DNA of 64,000 nt from Prosopocoilus inquinatus (taxonomy: Eukaryota; Arthropoda; Insecta; Coleoptera; Lucanidae), in assembly GCA_036172665.1 (NCBI GenBank), contig CM069877.1:25011001-25075000 (forward strand). Direction: 5' to 3'. The first letter of the stretch is position 1. Every line of letters begins with the position of its first letter. Shown here one piece after another: positions 11,150 through 21,300 of this stretch. A program made the position numbers and the translations under genes. The notes under the pieces were generated by a model. The model saw only the letters and a program-made list of their open reading frames with translations, was not told the origin of the DNA and ran no database searches.

Positions 11150-11580
11150 GGTCACTACTGCACCTAAAGGAAATGCAATGGCGGTCATGAAAAAAACAAG
11201 ACTGCATAGACAAGGTCAACATTTTATTCCAAGATGAAGCAACTTACACAACTGTAAAAAAAATCACACAAAACACACAAAAGATAAATAAGTTAACTAA
11301 GGATCGGCTAAATTTAAAAGTGTTCAATATAAGCTGCAGTGCACAAATGGGACATCACCTAGGCTTTATGCTTTTCCAAAAATACATAAACCCAGTATTC
11401 CCCTTAAACTCATCGTTTCTTATGTCGGAAGCTCATTTACAACTTCTCAAAATTTTACACTTTGAAGAAATCTGGCAATTCTTTTACCAATGTAAAAGAT
11501 TTTTTTAATTAGTTGATTTCGTGAAAAACAATAGTACCGCCCAATTGTTCATTCTGTTTCACTGACGTGGTGAGTCTTTT
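11150..11580 (+). pseudogene. Penelope-like reverse transcriptase fragment
   Basis: Reading across frames gives a KGNA motif near 11170, a LFQDEATYTTVKKITQNTQK stretch, then PRLYAFPKIHKPSIPLKLIV around 11357-11420. The last is the characteristic PKIHKP..PLR.IVS box of Penelope-like element RTs. Frameshifts occur between blocks and stops follow after 11470. Catalytic YADD-type motif, GIY-YIG domain and ends are not visible, so this is a short dead fragment. Confidence 0.68.
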
Positions 11581-11756
11581 CACCAACGTTTAATAAATTT
11601 GGCAAAAATTTTTCAGTACAACCTCAGTAAATGTGTTATGGCCTTTAGTCGAAAAATTATGGAGACACAAACGTTGATATTTTATAAAAACATTTATTTA
11701 CACTCTTAGATACTAAAGTACAAATCAGCTGATTTATTGAATTATTAATTATATTG

Positions 11757-12371
11757 TTATTCATCATTATCACTGCTGAACAGTTCACCTACCTCCCTAA
11801 TTAGAGGGTACTGTAAGTTTGTCAAACCTGCAATAGATTTAAGTATCACATCACCATAAGGACACAATGACTCTGGCATAAAATTTAAAATGTGGTAACT
11901 TTTCATTTGACGTATTGCCCGTTCTTCATGAATTCTTGCACGTGCTATCTTTTCTGTGCATTTTACTTGCCGAGGCCTTCTTAGAAACGGTGGAATGTTT
12001 AAACTTACACCAGCTGGTAAAATATCTTGGATCAGAAACCCCTTATCTGCCAGAACTAAATCTCTTCCATAGTTTTTTTTTTACTATTTTCTGGTCAGAT
12101 GTTGAACCTACATACAAATCACTAGCGTAAGTTATAACTGCATTTGGGGCCACACCTATCAGCCCTTTGAAAGTATTGCGGTGTTTATAATTGCTGTAAG
12201 TCAACCTTTGAGTATTCATCGCTTTTCTTTCCATAACAGTAAAAATTTCGGTGTAATCTAAGACTGCCCTGCAATTAGTAAAATTATTAAATGCAGTGGG
12301 TAAACAGGTCCTGTTTTTAAGACGTGAAGGGATAGTTCCCCTAAACTGGCTATATAAGATCTCATATATTA
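11757..12371 (-). pseudogene. THAP/DDE transposase, C-terminal half (split by G3)
   Basis: On the minus strand this continues the frame interrupted at 16642. It contains AVLDYTEIF (catalytic Asp context), LTYSNYKHRNTFKGLIG, DLYVGSTSD, then after a frameshift in the T-run near 12065-12075, VLADKGFLIQDILP and IHEERAIRQMK with the last catalytic Glu context. It ends at a TAA at 11759-11757 with AATAAA soon after. This is the DDE_Tnp_4 type nuclease linked to a THAP domain, as in ISL2EU-like transposons. Its flank TATTA at 12367-12371 is the target duplication of G3. Confidence 0.82.
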
Positions 12372-12712
12372 TGTTAAGTCTTATTTATTACAGAAATGTA
12401 AGTATCTCAAAAATGTGATAACTCCGCTTTTTTTATAAACAAAACGCGCACTTCCTTTGTTTTTCTTTACTGTGCTGGACCCAACGTTTCCTCCTTTGCC
12501 AAGGTTCTTTTGTTGCGGTGATAAGAGCGGTATCCGGCGAGCGAATGGTAGTTGGTATTTGTCACGCTCTGGCGACGAGGTCTATCTCTCTGAGGTGTTG
12601 AAACTAGAATAGATTTCTTTTGGTCGTCCTCACTAGTTGAAATGTGATTATTAACAACAGCTGGATGTTCAGTTGGTGAGTGTTCCTCAGCAGCGGCGGC
12701 GATGTCGTGATT

Positions 12713-13415
12713 TTAGTTAAAAGTTATTGTCACTGGTTCTTCATCTTCTGAATCTATATTAGGGCGATGGGCTATCTCATAATGGCGTTTCCAGATTTGG
12801 TTTAAATGACGAATAATGGTTTTGTTTCCTACTTTAACTTGAGCCATAGCGTTGCCAACTAGTTTAACGACAATGCCATTAACACGAGAACCATTCCATA
12901 ACTCAACCATAACTTCCTCCCCTTCTTCGAAGTTGCGTTGACGAGTACCATGATAACGATCAAATTGAGACTTCATTTCGACCTGTGCTGGACTCAATTC
13001 GGAAACTGATATTGGACTAGGCTTAAAAATGTCAAGTGGTGTTCGGGTTTTACGTCCAAAGAAAACTTGTGCAGGAGAGCGATCATTTAGTTCACGATGT
13101 GGTGTGTAGTTGCATGTGGCTACTGCTACATCTAGGCTGTTCACAGTGTTGTCTAAAGATTTTTTTAAAGTTTGCACCATCCGTTTAGCTAGGCCATTTG
13201 ATTGAGGCTGGCGTGGTGGACCCTTAGGTGAACAATGTCAAATTCTGAACAGAGTTGCGCAAACTCTGCCGCCGTGAACTGAGTCCCGTTGTCTGAAATA
13301 ATTGTGCTTGGTGCACCAAAATGTCAGAAAAGAATGCGGAGGTACTTGACTGTAGCAGAAGCTGTTGTTGGGGTAATCCAAGCTGCATCAATATAGCGAG
13401 AAAAACTATCGGCCA
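12713..13415 (-). pseudogene. Integrase core and C-terminus of G3
   Basis: 12713-13180 is an open frame beginning just after the integrase core, with NYTPHRELNDRSPAQVFFGR, the downstream region typical of gypsy integrases. Upstream, in other frames, ISDNGTQF carries the second catalytic Asp. The final catalytic Glu position reads NGLAKRMVQT: the codon at 13186-13184 is AAA (Lys), so the D,D,E triad is incomplete. Stops and a frameshift lie between 13200 and 13330. Confidence 0.8.
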
Positions 13416-14198
13416 CTACGAGAAAACATTTTCCTTGCGTTTGCTCGCCAAAATCCATATGGATACGATCCCAAGGCTTCTTTGTATCAGGCCAGGGATG
13501 TAGAGGTTCCTTAACAGGGTTAAGTAATAGAAATGATGGCGAGCCAAATTTTTCATGCGTCGGATTCCTGAATGACCACGATGTAAGCGTTTCAGGACAA
13601 AATTGCGAAGCTTGTTTGGAATTATGACACGATCACCATCAAGCAATATACCATCACTGTTGGTGATACTATCTGATTTTTTATAGTAGGGTGCCAGTTC
13701 TGGATCAGATTTGTCTTCATTGAGCCAACCATTTTTAACTCGATCTATTACCGTGTTCAGGGTCCGATACTGCTGAGTGATTTCACGAAGCATTTTACGA
13801 GCTTTCGATGATCCCATAGCTTCCAATGTAATATCATTGAGTTCTTGATCAACGTGAATGGCAGCAATGACATTTTCAGTTTCGTCCTCCTGGGCTTCTT
13901 GATGAGTTTGTTGAATGAGTCGAGAGAGAGTATCAGCATGTCCAAAATTTTCTGTTCGGATGTATTCAATGCTGAAATCGTAGCCAATTAAACGAAGTGC
14001 CCAACGTCGCAGGTGTGCAGCAGTACATTCGCTCAATCCTTTTGTGTTGGAAGTCCTGAACATTGCAAGTAGTGGGCGATAGTCAGTTTGGAAAATGAAG
14101 CGTCGTCCCCATACAAACTTGTGAAACCGTTCGACAGCGGTGACCAAGGCGAGAGCTTCTTTCTCGATTTGACTATAGTTTTGCTGTGACTTGGTCAA
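13416..14198 (-). pseudogene. RNase H and integrase zinc-binding region of G3
   Basis: The open frame starts in the RNase H domain (YSQIEKEALALVTAVERFHK, TDYRPLLAMF, HADTLSR) and runs into the integrase N-terminal zinc region (HRGHSGIRRMKNLARHHFYY). Upstream it is separated from RT by a frameshift and a TGA in the last RNase H beta strand near 14200-14215. It ends in a wrong-frame tail near 13500. Confidence 0.82.
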
Positions 14199-15295
14199 TA
14201 CCTTTCACATATGGAACACTGCTTTTTCGTTGTCATCGGCAACCGTTGGAGTAAAACACCACCTATGCCGGTTTGACAGGCATCCGCTGAAATAATGAGT
14301 ATTTGACGTGGATCATAGTGCGCAAGTAGAAGAGGCTCTTGCAAAGTGCGTTTAATTGCAAAGAAAACTTCCTGTTGTCGATGAGTCCATTCGGATGGCG
14401 TATTCTTTCGTAGTAGTTCTTCCAAAGGTGCTTTGAGTCGATGGATATGATGGTCGAATTTTCCATAGTAATTGATCATTTCGAGAAGTGATCGTACCTC
14501 CTTCTGATTGGATGGTTGGCGAAGTTCCTTTATAGCTTGCATTCGAGCCGGATCTGCAGACAAACCTTTGTCTGTGATGACGAAACCAAGGTATTTGACT
14601 GAAGGCATATAAAATTTGCACTTATCTGACTGTAAGCGAAATCCCCAGTCTTGAAGACGTTGCAACACCTGATGCAAACGACAATCATGTGTCACCTGAT
14701 CAGATGCCATGATGTCGTCCAAGTATATAATTACTCCATCGATTCCTGAGAGACAAGATTCTATCGTACGCTGAAAAATTGCTGGAGCAGGCTTTAGTTC
14801 AAAAACAAGACGATTGTACTGGAACAATCGCCGATGAGTTGTGATTGTAGTAAGTGGTCTGCTAGAATCATCTAGATGCAACTGATGATATGCAACTGAG
14901 AAATCAAGTTGACTGAAAACTTTGCATCCACTAAATTTGGACATAATTTCTTCAATGTTTGGAATAGGATAATCGTCCGAAAGTAAGACGTCATTAAGCC
15001 CTGTTGAGAAATCAGCACAAAGTCGGATCTTGCCGTTAGCCCGACGGACGACCACAATCCGAGCGGTCCATTCAGACGATTCCACTGGAGTCAAAGTACC
15101 GTTTTGAACGAGCCGATCGAGTTCAGCATTCAGTATTTCTTGAATAGCTAGTGCGACTGGACGGTAACCACAATGTACAGGTCGTGCTCCAGGTTTACGG
15201 CGCACATAAACTTGCGTCTTTGTGCAAGAGCCGACATCCAGTCCAAATAATTGTGGATACTGCGACTGTAGCGAATTAACACTGACACCAGTCAA
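14195..15295 (-). pseudogene. Reverse transcriptase of G3
   Basis: The 366-codon frame has RIVVVRRANGKIRLCADFST, YPIPNIEEIMSKFSGCKVFS, QLDFSVAYHQL, and the catalytic IYLDDIMASD box followed by the thumb and the start of RNase H. The finger and palm motifs are all present. It lacks an in-frame link to the protease at 15400-15663, so Pol cannot be made as a unit. Confidence 0.87.
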
Positions 15296-15399
15296 GGTGA
15301 CAGTATTGACATTTGTCCATTTGATGATGTCAAGACCGGAAATTGTTTAGAACCAGAACTGGGGCCGTGATGGAATTTCCGTTGAAAGTAAAAATGACC

Positions 15400-15663
15400 T
15401 CACAGGTACCAAGAGCTTCCGTCAGCATTAAGAACTTTTGCCCGGCACTCGTCGAGGACTGGTGTACCAATTTGCTTCCAAGTTGTCGTGCCAATGGTAG
15501 AAATATCAGCACCAATGTCTGCTTGCATTCTAACATTGATTCCATTGATGCTGACGTTAAAAAACTTTCCGTAATGCTCATTCGAAAAGTGAATGTCCTG
15601 AAGAGAAATTGTCTTAACGAAAGTATTTCGTTTCCGTGCTCCCTTCAGCGTCTCATGTAACAT
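15400..15663 (-). pseudogene. Retropepsin-like protease of G3
   Basis: This short frame contains MQADIGADISTIG. The active-site motif reads D-I-G rather than D-S/T-G, then DGSSWYL at the end. It overlaps the end of gag by 11 nt in another frame, compatible with gag-pol frameshifting in the ancestor. The changed Ser/Thr and the break before RT suggest decay. Confidence 0.7.
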
Positions 15664-16450
15664 TTTTGTGTGGACAATCGATGCGTCGGTGTGATGAGCC
15701 TTGACATGACGATGAATAAGATTCAGACCTTTTTATCTTGCCGGATGTCGGTTTAGTTTTATAGTTGACAGCGTTGATTTTCACAGCATTATTCCCTACT
15801 CTGCATTCAACATTTCGGTTATAATAAGAATAGCATTTGTCCCTGATCTCAGAAAACGTCGACGTCTGACTGTCTTTTAGAATAATAGCTCTAAATGGTT
15901 GATAATAAGGATCGCTCATGCGAAGTGCGGCCAAAAGGAGTTTGAACTTGTCAAGATCTAATTTGTCAAATTGAAATATATCTCCTTCCAGGTTTACTTC
16001 ATCTAAAACAGTGTCAATATTGCGGCTTGTTGCCTTTGCAGTAAGAGTATCAAAACGATGTTGAAATAATGTGCGTGTATTGGAAAATAGCAAAATTTTA
16101 ACAAGGTCATCAAATTTCATTTCAGTTGGCTTGTTCAGTGAAATGCGACCACAAAGTTGACGGTATTCCAGATCACCAAGAGCATTGAGTAGAAGTGACA
16201 GCTGCAGTTCTGCCGAAAGAGTTGAGGATGCTTCTGAGAACGTGATCTTATGGCGTTGATACCAATGGGAGAATGTAGAATCGATCGACAAATCAAAAGT
16301 AAATGTTCCAATACGAGCTGCTAAGTTATCCACTGTTGGTTTATTTGAGATAGAAAACTTCTGCTGATTTTTCAGAAGCCGCAATTCTTCTTGTTGAGCT
16401 TGCAAAAGTCTGACCATACTTTGCAAAATACTTTCCAAAATACTTTCCAT
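15653..16450 (-). CDS. Gag of G3
   Basis: The 265-codon frame starts 40 nt inside the right LTR (16491-16641). It begins with a Gln/Leu-rich helix, has a capsid-like middle (FSHWYQRHKITFSEA, LLLNALGDLEYRQLC) and ends with a basic stretch and SSSCQGSSHRRIDCPHK, a degenerate zinc knuckle. The homology is to gypsy Gag proteins of invertebrates by layout. It is uninterrupted, although the rest of the element is dead. Confidence 0.72.
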   Translation of the reverse strand: MESILESILQSMVRLLQAQQEELRLLKNQQKFSISNKPTVDNLAARIGTFTFDLSIDSTFSHWYQRHKITFSEASSTLSAELQLSLLLNALGDLEYRQLCGRISLNKPTEMKFDDLVKILLFSNTRTLFQHRFDTLTAKATSRNIDTVLDEVNLEGDIFQFDKLDLDKFKLLLAALRMSDPYYQPFRAIILKDSQTSTFSEIRDKCYSYYNRNVECRVGNNAVKINAVNYKTKPTSGKIKRSESYSSSCQGSSHRRIDCPHKNVT

Positions 16451-16641
16451 TTTTTAATCCATTTCTGAGGATCCTGTTCGCAGCGCCAATTGTTAGGTTC
16501 GTTGGTGCAGGAAGACGAATACAAATGAGGAAGTCGTATTTATTACAGAAATGTAAGTATCTCAAAAATGTGATAACTCCGCTTTTTTTATAAACAAAAT
16601 GTGCATTTCCTTTGTTTTTCTTTACTGTGCTGAACCCAACA

Positions 16642-17330
16642 TATTACATGGACAAACGTTAGAAATATATTCGTAACACACCCTTGTGACACTGCAAATC
16701 TATGCGCCAGATCTAAATGTGGAGTATTGAGGCTCAATTTCATTAATGTCATTAATAACTGATCCACTTTTTCAATTCTTCTAATCTTCCATTCTAAATA
16801 ATAATTAACTTCTATGTCTTTAATTAAATTGAATAATGCTTCAAATAATGTACCATTTGGAAGACCAGTATATAAAACAAAGAGTGCATTATTTCCTGAG
16901 ATATTTTCATATGTAAATCGCAGTGTGATTTTTCTTTTTAACTCCTTTACTTCTTGTTTCAAAAAATATATTTCAGACTCTGTAGCTGCTCTTGCTGCGA
17001 TATTGATTTCTTTTTTGGAACACGTTTCTTTCTTTCTGGCGATGAAAATCGAAACCTTTTTTGAATATTATGCACAAATAGTTCTGGCCAATTCTCCTTT
17101 TTTCCATCACGAAAATGGCAACTACAAACATAAGCTCCTGCACCAGATTCAACATCTCTAATAACTGAATACAATAAATAACTTTTCAATCGCATCCCAT
17201 CTGTCCGAATCTAATCTGACAAGTGGACAGCACAAAATGCGTATATATGAAAATATATTTGAATACACTACACAATTACACGTAGGTTTAGAGACACGTT
17301 GTATAAAGGAGAGAAGTCCGACCGCTGGAG
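16642..17330 (-). pseudogene. THAP/DDE transposase, N-terminal half (split by G3)
   Basis: 16959-17195 shows the THAP zinc finger end (YVCSCHFRDGKKENWPELFV) followed by a basic stretch. 16642-16962 continues with a coiled segment and the helix-turn-helix before the DDE domain (TGLPNGTLFEALFNLIKDIE; LDLAHRFAVSQGCVTNIF). The frame runs straight into the G3 right LTR at 16641 and resumes at 12371. Upstream of 17195 the THAP start has stops. The G2 left LTR begins 21 bp beyond. Confidence 0.78.
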
Positions 17331-17350
17331 TCCAGGTCTGGTAACAATAT

Positions 17351-17683
17351 TGTTACGTTTCTAGGGTTTAAATTTATTTATTTAAATGAATAAAACACTC
17401 GATAAAAACTTAACCGTAATTTAATAAAGCTAAAAAACTAATTTATTTGTAACAATTTATTTACACACTAAAAGTCTAACTTCGGCGATCGCTGTTAGAA
17501 TTCGACTGCCTGGTGAGTCAACTTTGGCCGATTTTATATCGTTTGCGGCCGTCGTGAATTCGAGTTTGTTCCATCGCCGGAAAAGTCTAGTCTGTTCGAT
17601 GTAGACCCCGGTGGCGTGGCAGCCAATGACGCATAACGAACCGACTTCTTGACGCCTTGAGCTAAGCCGGGTGGCGCGCCACA
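17351..17683 (-). repeat. 3' LTR of gypsy G2
   Basis: This 333-bp LTR starts TGTTACGTTTCTAGGG on the plus strand and ends CGCGCCACA. It lacks about 17 bases (near 17567) that the partner LTR has. ORF3 reads through its U3 end to a stop at 17536-17534. Confidence 0.93.
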
Positions 17684-18310
17684 CTGCCCCCTTCTTAAAA
17701 ACGTTTCATCTCGAAATGTTCCTGGTGATAGTCTTGAAGGAGGGTGTCGGAATCGACATGCTGGCCCATTCTTGCAACTTCCCGTCTGGAAGAAGTAGCA
17801 GTCTACGGTTTTGCTGTTGCTGACTGTTGCCTGTGGGTGGTGGCTGCAGACTAGGACTTCAATTCCCGTTCTGTGGAAGATGACTTCCAGCATGCTTCGA
17901 ATTACTATCCAGTCTAGTCCGTCCAATCCGCAGCCCAATTTGGGGATGGCTAACTTCATCTGATGGTTCTCTATTAGCTGTCTCGTCAGGCTATATAGGG
18001 CTCTCCACATACTTTGATAGTCAGGTTTACCGCTTGATGTCTTCTTAGTGACTAAATAATGCACGTGGCGCCTCCGATCTGCCGTCGAATCAATGATCTG
18101 CAAGCTCTTGCCTACCACGGGATGCTGTCTTCGTAGCTCCTCGATTTGGCCAAATTTCTTCCTAAACACCTAAGCGATTCCTTTGGACATTTTCAGGTCT
18201 TCTGCTACGCAGTGGGCCGGACTGTACTCCAGTGGCACTTTAAAGAGATCTTGTTGCTTCTCCGTGGTCACTCCAAACCGTGCCTTGCTTCCTTCGGCGT
18301 GATGAGACAT
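17534..18310 (-). pseudogene. ORF3 of gypsy G2: macrodomain (OARD1/TARG1-like) plus CCCH zinc finger
   Basis: ORF3 begins at ATG 18310-18308, 28 nt after the integrase stop, in the place where env sits in other elements. Codons 1-46 are open, codon 47 is TAG (18172-18170; CAG in G1), then 211 codons run to 17534. Residues about 14-157 follow OARD1/TARG1: DLF, AHC, ED, GIA, KKFG, YLVTKK (residues 85-90) and IPKLGCGLDGL (Asp at about 130). The Lys and Asp used by TARG1 to remove ADP-ribose are both there. Residues 171-189 form a canonical C-x7-C-x5-C-x3-H finger, usually RNA-binding. There is no signal peptide or membrane span, so it is not an envelope. The tail crosses the polypurine tract into the LTR. 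Confidence 0.85.
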
Positions 18311-18337
18311 GAAGGTTTCGAAGTTCACTTCGGAAAC

Positions 18338-21300
18338 TTACGCCCTTTGTACTGTCCCTTCATCTGCTTCTCCATGGTAAGGGGCTATCCGGTTGAAGTG
18401 GATTACTTTGGGTTTGCCATGGGGGACCTTCTTGATGCGGTAAACGACGTCGTTGATCCGTTTCATCACTTTGTAAGGACCTTCCCAAGAGGTCTGCAAT
18501 TTTGGGGAGAGGCCTCGACGTCTTTGGGGGTTATAAAGCCAGACCAGTGCTCCAGGTTGGTATCCCCCGTGTTGAGCGTTGATGTCATAGTGCTCCTTCA
18601 TCCGATCGCTGGCCGTCTGTATATTGTGACGCACTTGGTTGTGGATATCATCCATTTTCCTGCGTAATTTGCTCACGTAATCTTCGTCGGCAGAGACTTC
18701 GCCAGGCTTCACACCAAACTCGGCTCTCGCCCGAATGCCACTTTCGCGGGAGTCTCCCCTGTTGTCTCATGAACAGATGAGCGGTATGCCATTAGAAACA
18801 GGGGGATGTACGTGTCCCAGTCCCTCTGATGATTGGAAGCGACATTGGACAAATGTCGGTTGATGGTTCTATTGAACCTTTTCACCATTCCGTCCGACTG
18901 TGGGTGGAGTGCAGTTGTTCTAGTTTTTCGTACGCCGAGCAGAGTACACACGTTCTTGAACAAGGCCGATTCAAAGTTCCTTCCTTGGTCTGAATGCAGT
19001 TCCATAGGTGCACCATACCGACTGATCCATTCCCTGACAAGGACTTCCGCAATAGTGACTGCCTCTTGGTTAGGTAGGGCGGAAGCTTCAACCCACTTGC
19101 TAAAGTAGTCCATTACCACGACGATGTACTTGTTTCCACCATTCGTTTCTAGAAACGGGCCGGCTACATCGATGGCAACTCTCGCAAAAGGACTTCCAAC
19201 GTTGTACTGTCTCATGGGGGCCTTACCCCGCCTGTGGGGACCGTTACTGGCTGCGCAGACTGCACACTTTCTGCACCCCTTCACGTCTTCCTTGCAGTTC
19301 ACCCAGTAAAATCTTTCGCGCACCTTCTCTATAGTCTTCTTAACTCCTAGATGCCCTCCCGAAGTTCCATCGTGAAGAACTTCTGGCACCCTATTCTTGG
19401 GGATTAGTAACTGTGTCTTCTGTTCCATGCCTTCCTGATTCTCTATGCTTCGTCTCAGAAGACCACGATCCAACACTATGGAGTCCCACTGCGCCCAGTA
19501 TGATTTTACGGACGGTGCACATGGTGCTACCTCTTCCCAGGTAGGCCTCGCGTCCCTGCTTTTCCACTCTAGCACTAATTTCAAATCCGGGTCGTTCTCC
19601 TGGTCTGTTCGCAGTTCTTCGCCTTGCCATTTGTCGTCAACAATGGCTGTCCTCGCAGTCGTGGCTACTTTCTCGTCCAAACGACTGCAGTGCTTACAGT
19701 CTTCGGCACAGGGTCTTCTCGACAAAGCATCGGCATTTCGATGGCTAGTTCCTGCCCGATGCTGAATTTCAAAATCGTACTCCTGAAGTCGTTCGATCCA
19801 TCGTGCAACTTGCCCTTCTGGGTTCTTGAAACGGAGAAGCCATTTTAGAGCGGCATGGTCGGTCCTCAGGAGGAAGCGTCTACCATACAAGTACTTGTAG
19901 AAATGTTCTATCGTTTTTACGACGGCTAGCAATTCCCTTCTTGTGACGCAATAGTTTCGTTCCGGCTTTGATAGGACTTTACTGAAGTAGCCGATCACCT
20001 TTCCTTGCCCCTCTTGTATCTGGGAGAGTACGCCACCAATCCCAACGTTGCTAGCATCTGTGTCCACGACGAACTTGCCTTCCGGGAGAGGATAACTCAG
20101 AATAGGAACACTAATCAAGTACTGCTTTAGTTGTTCAAAACCAGTTTGACACTGTTGGTCCCATTCAAATGGACAACCTTCTTCAGTGAGTTTTGTCAAC
20201 GGCTTAGCAATGACTGCAAATCCAGGAACGTAGCGCCGATAGTAAGTGCACAGGCCAAGGAAACTCCTTATTTGGTGTTTATTTCTGGTAGTTGGCCAGT
20301 CTTTCACCACCTGAATCTTCACAGGGTCCACGGCGATTCCATTTCCATTAACAATGTGCCCCAGGTAATTCACTTCCTTCTGGAACAGGTGACACTTCTT
20401 GAGGCTAAGCTTTAGTCTAGCTCCGCGAAGCCGCTGGAACACTCCTTCTATGTTCCTTAGGTGGTCGTCGAACGTCTTTCCCACGACAATTATGTCGTCA
20501 AGGTACACCATGCACGTTGTCCAGGACAGACCTTTCAGAACCGTCTCCATTAACCTCTCGAATGTCGCTGGGGCATTACATAACCCGAATGGCATCACTG
20601 TGAATTGCCACAAACCCATACCAATGGAAAACGCCGTCTTTTCTCGATCTTCGGGCGCCAGCTCCACTTGCCAATATCCACTCTTTAAGTCCAAAGTTGA
20701 GAAGATCTTTGAGCCGGCCAGGGTGTCCAGGGTATCATCAATCCGTGGCAGGGGATAGCTGTCCTTCTTGGTGACATTGTTGAGTAACCGGTAGTCTACA
20801 CAGAACCTGGTGGACCCATCCTTCTTCTTCACAAGCACTACTGGTGACGCCCACGGGCTGCTTGATGGTTCTATCACATTATCCTTTTCCATCTCGCGAA
20901 TAATGCGTTCCGCTTCCTCACGCTTCGCCAACGGTAATCGCCTTGGAGCTTGACGGATAGGTCTTTCTTCTCCAGTCTCTATTTTGTGTTTCACGACATC
21001 AGTTCTTCCCTTGGATCCATTTTCTACCTCGAATACATCTTGATAACGGCCGATCAGATTCTTTGCTTTTGTCTTCTGGTCTGGAGTCAATTTCTGAGCT
21101 GTTGACATAACCATTTCCCATAACTTCATTGGGACTTTCGCTTCTGGCACGTTTGTTTCAAGTTGGCGGGAGATGGAGGACACCATGGTGCAGCTTCCCA
21201 AGATTGTTCCTTTCTTGATATTGACGGAGAAACAATTGACGTTCATCAGGCGGACAGGTACTTCCTTCTTCGCCGTCAACAACATTTTCCCAACGAGGAC

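Larger units (their letters stand above)
12372..16641 (-). mobile_element. Ty3/gypsy retrotransposon G3, inserted in a transposase gene
   Basis: LTRs lie at 12372-12486 (with an internal deletion of about 40 bp) and 16491-16641, flanked by a perfect TATTA duplication (12367-12371 and 16642-16646). Between them on the minus strand are gag, protease, RT, RNase H and integrase, with several frameshifts and stops. Purine-rich GGCAAAGGAGGAAAC next to the left LTR is a candidate polypurine tract. RT motifs are close to the invertebrate proteins usually annotated K02A2.6-like; the clade cannot be fixed here. It is unrelated in sequence to G1/G2. Confidence 0.92.

Noticed and set aside
17534..18310. 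ORF3 as an envelope gene (errantivirus)
   Set aside because: There is no signal peptide, transmembrane span, furin-like site or Cys pattern of an envelope; the macrodomain and CCCH motifs explain the sequence.
18146..18667. 173-codon plus-strand ORF opposite the integrase/ORF3 junction
   Set aside because: It is antisense to the integrase tail and macrodomain ORF; composition and lack of any motif fit a shadow frame.
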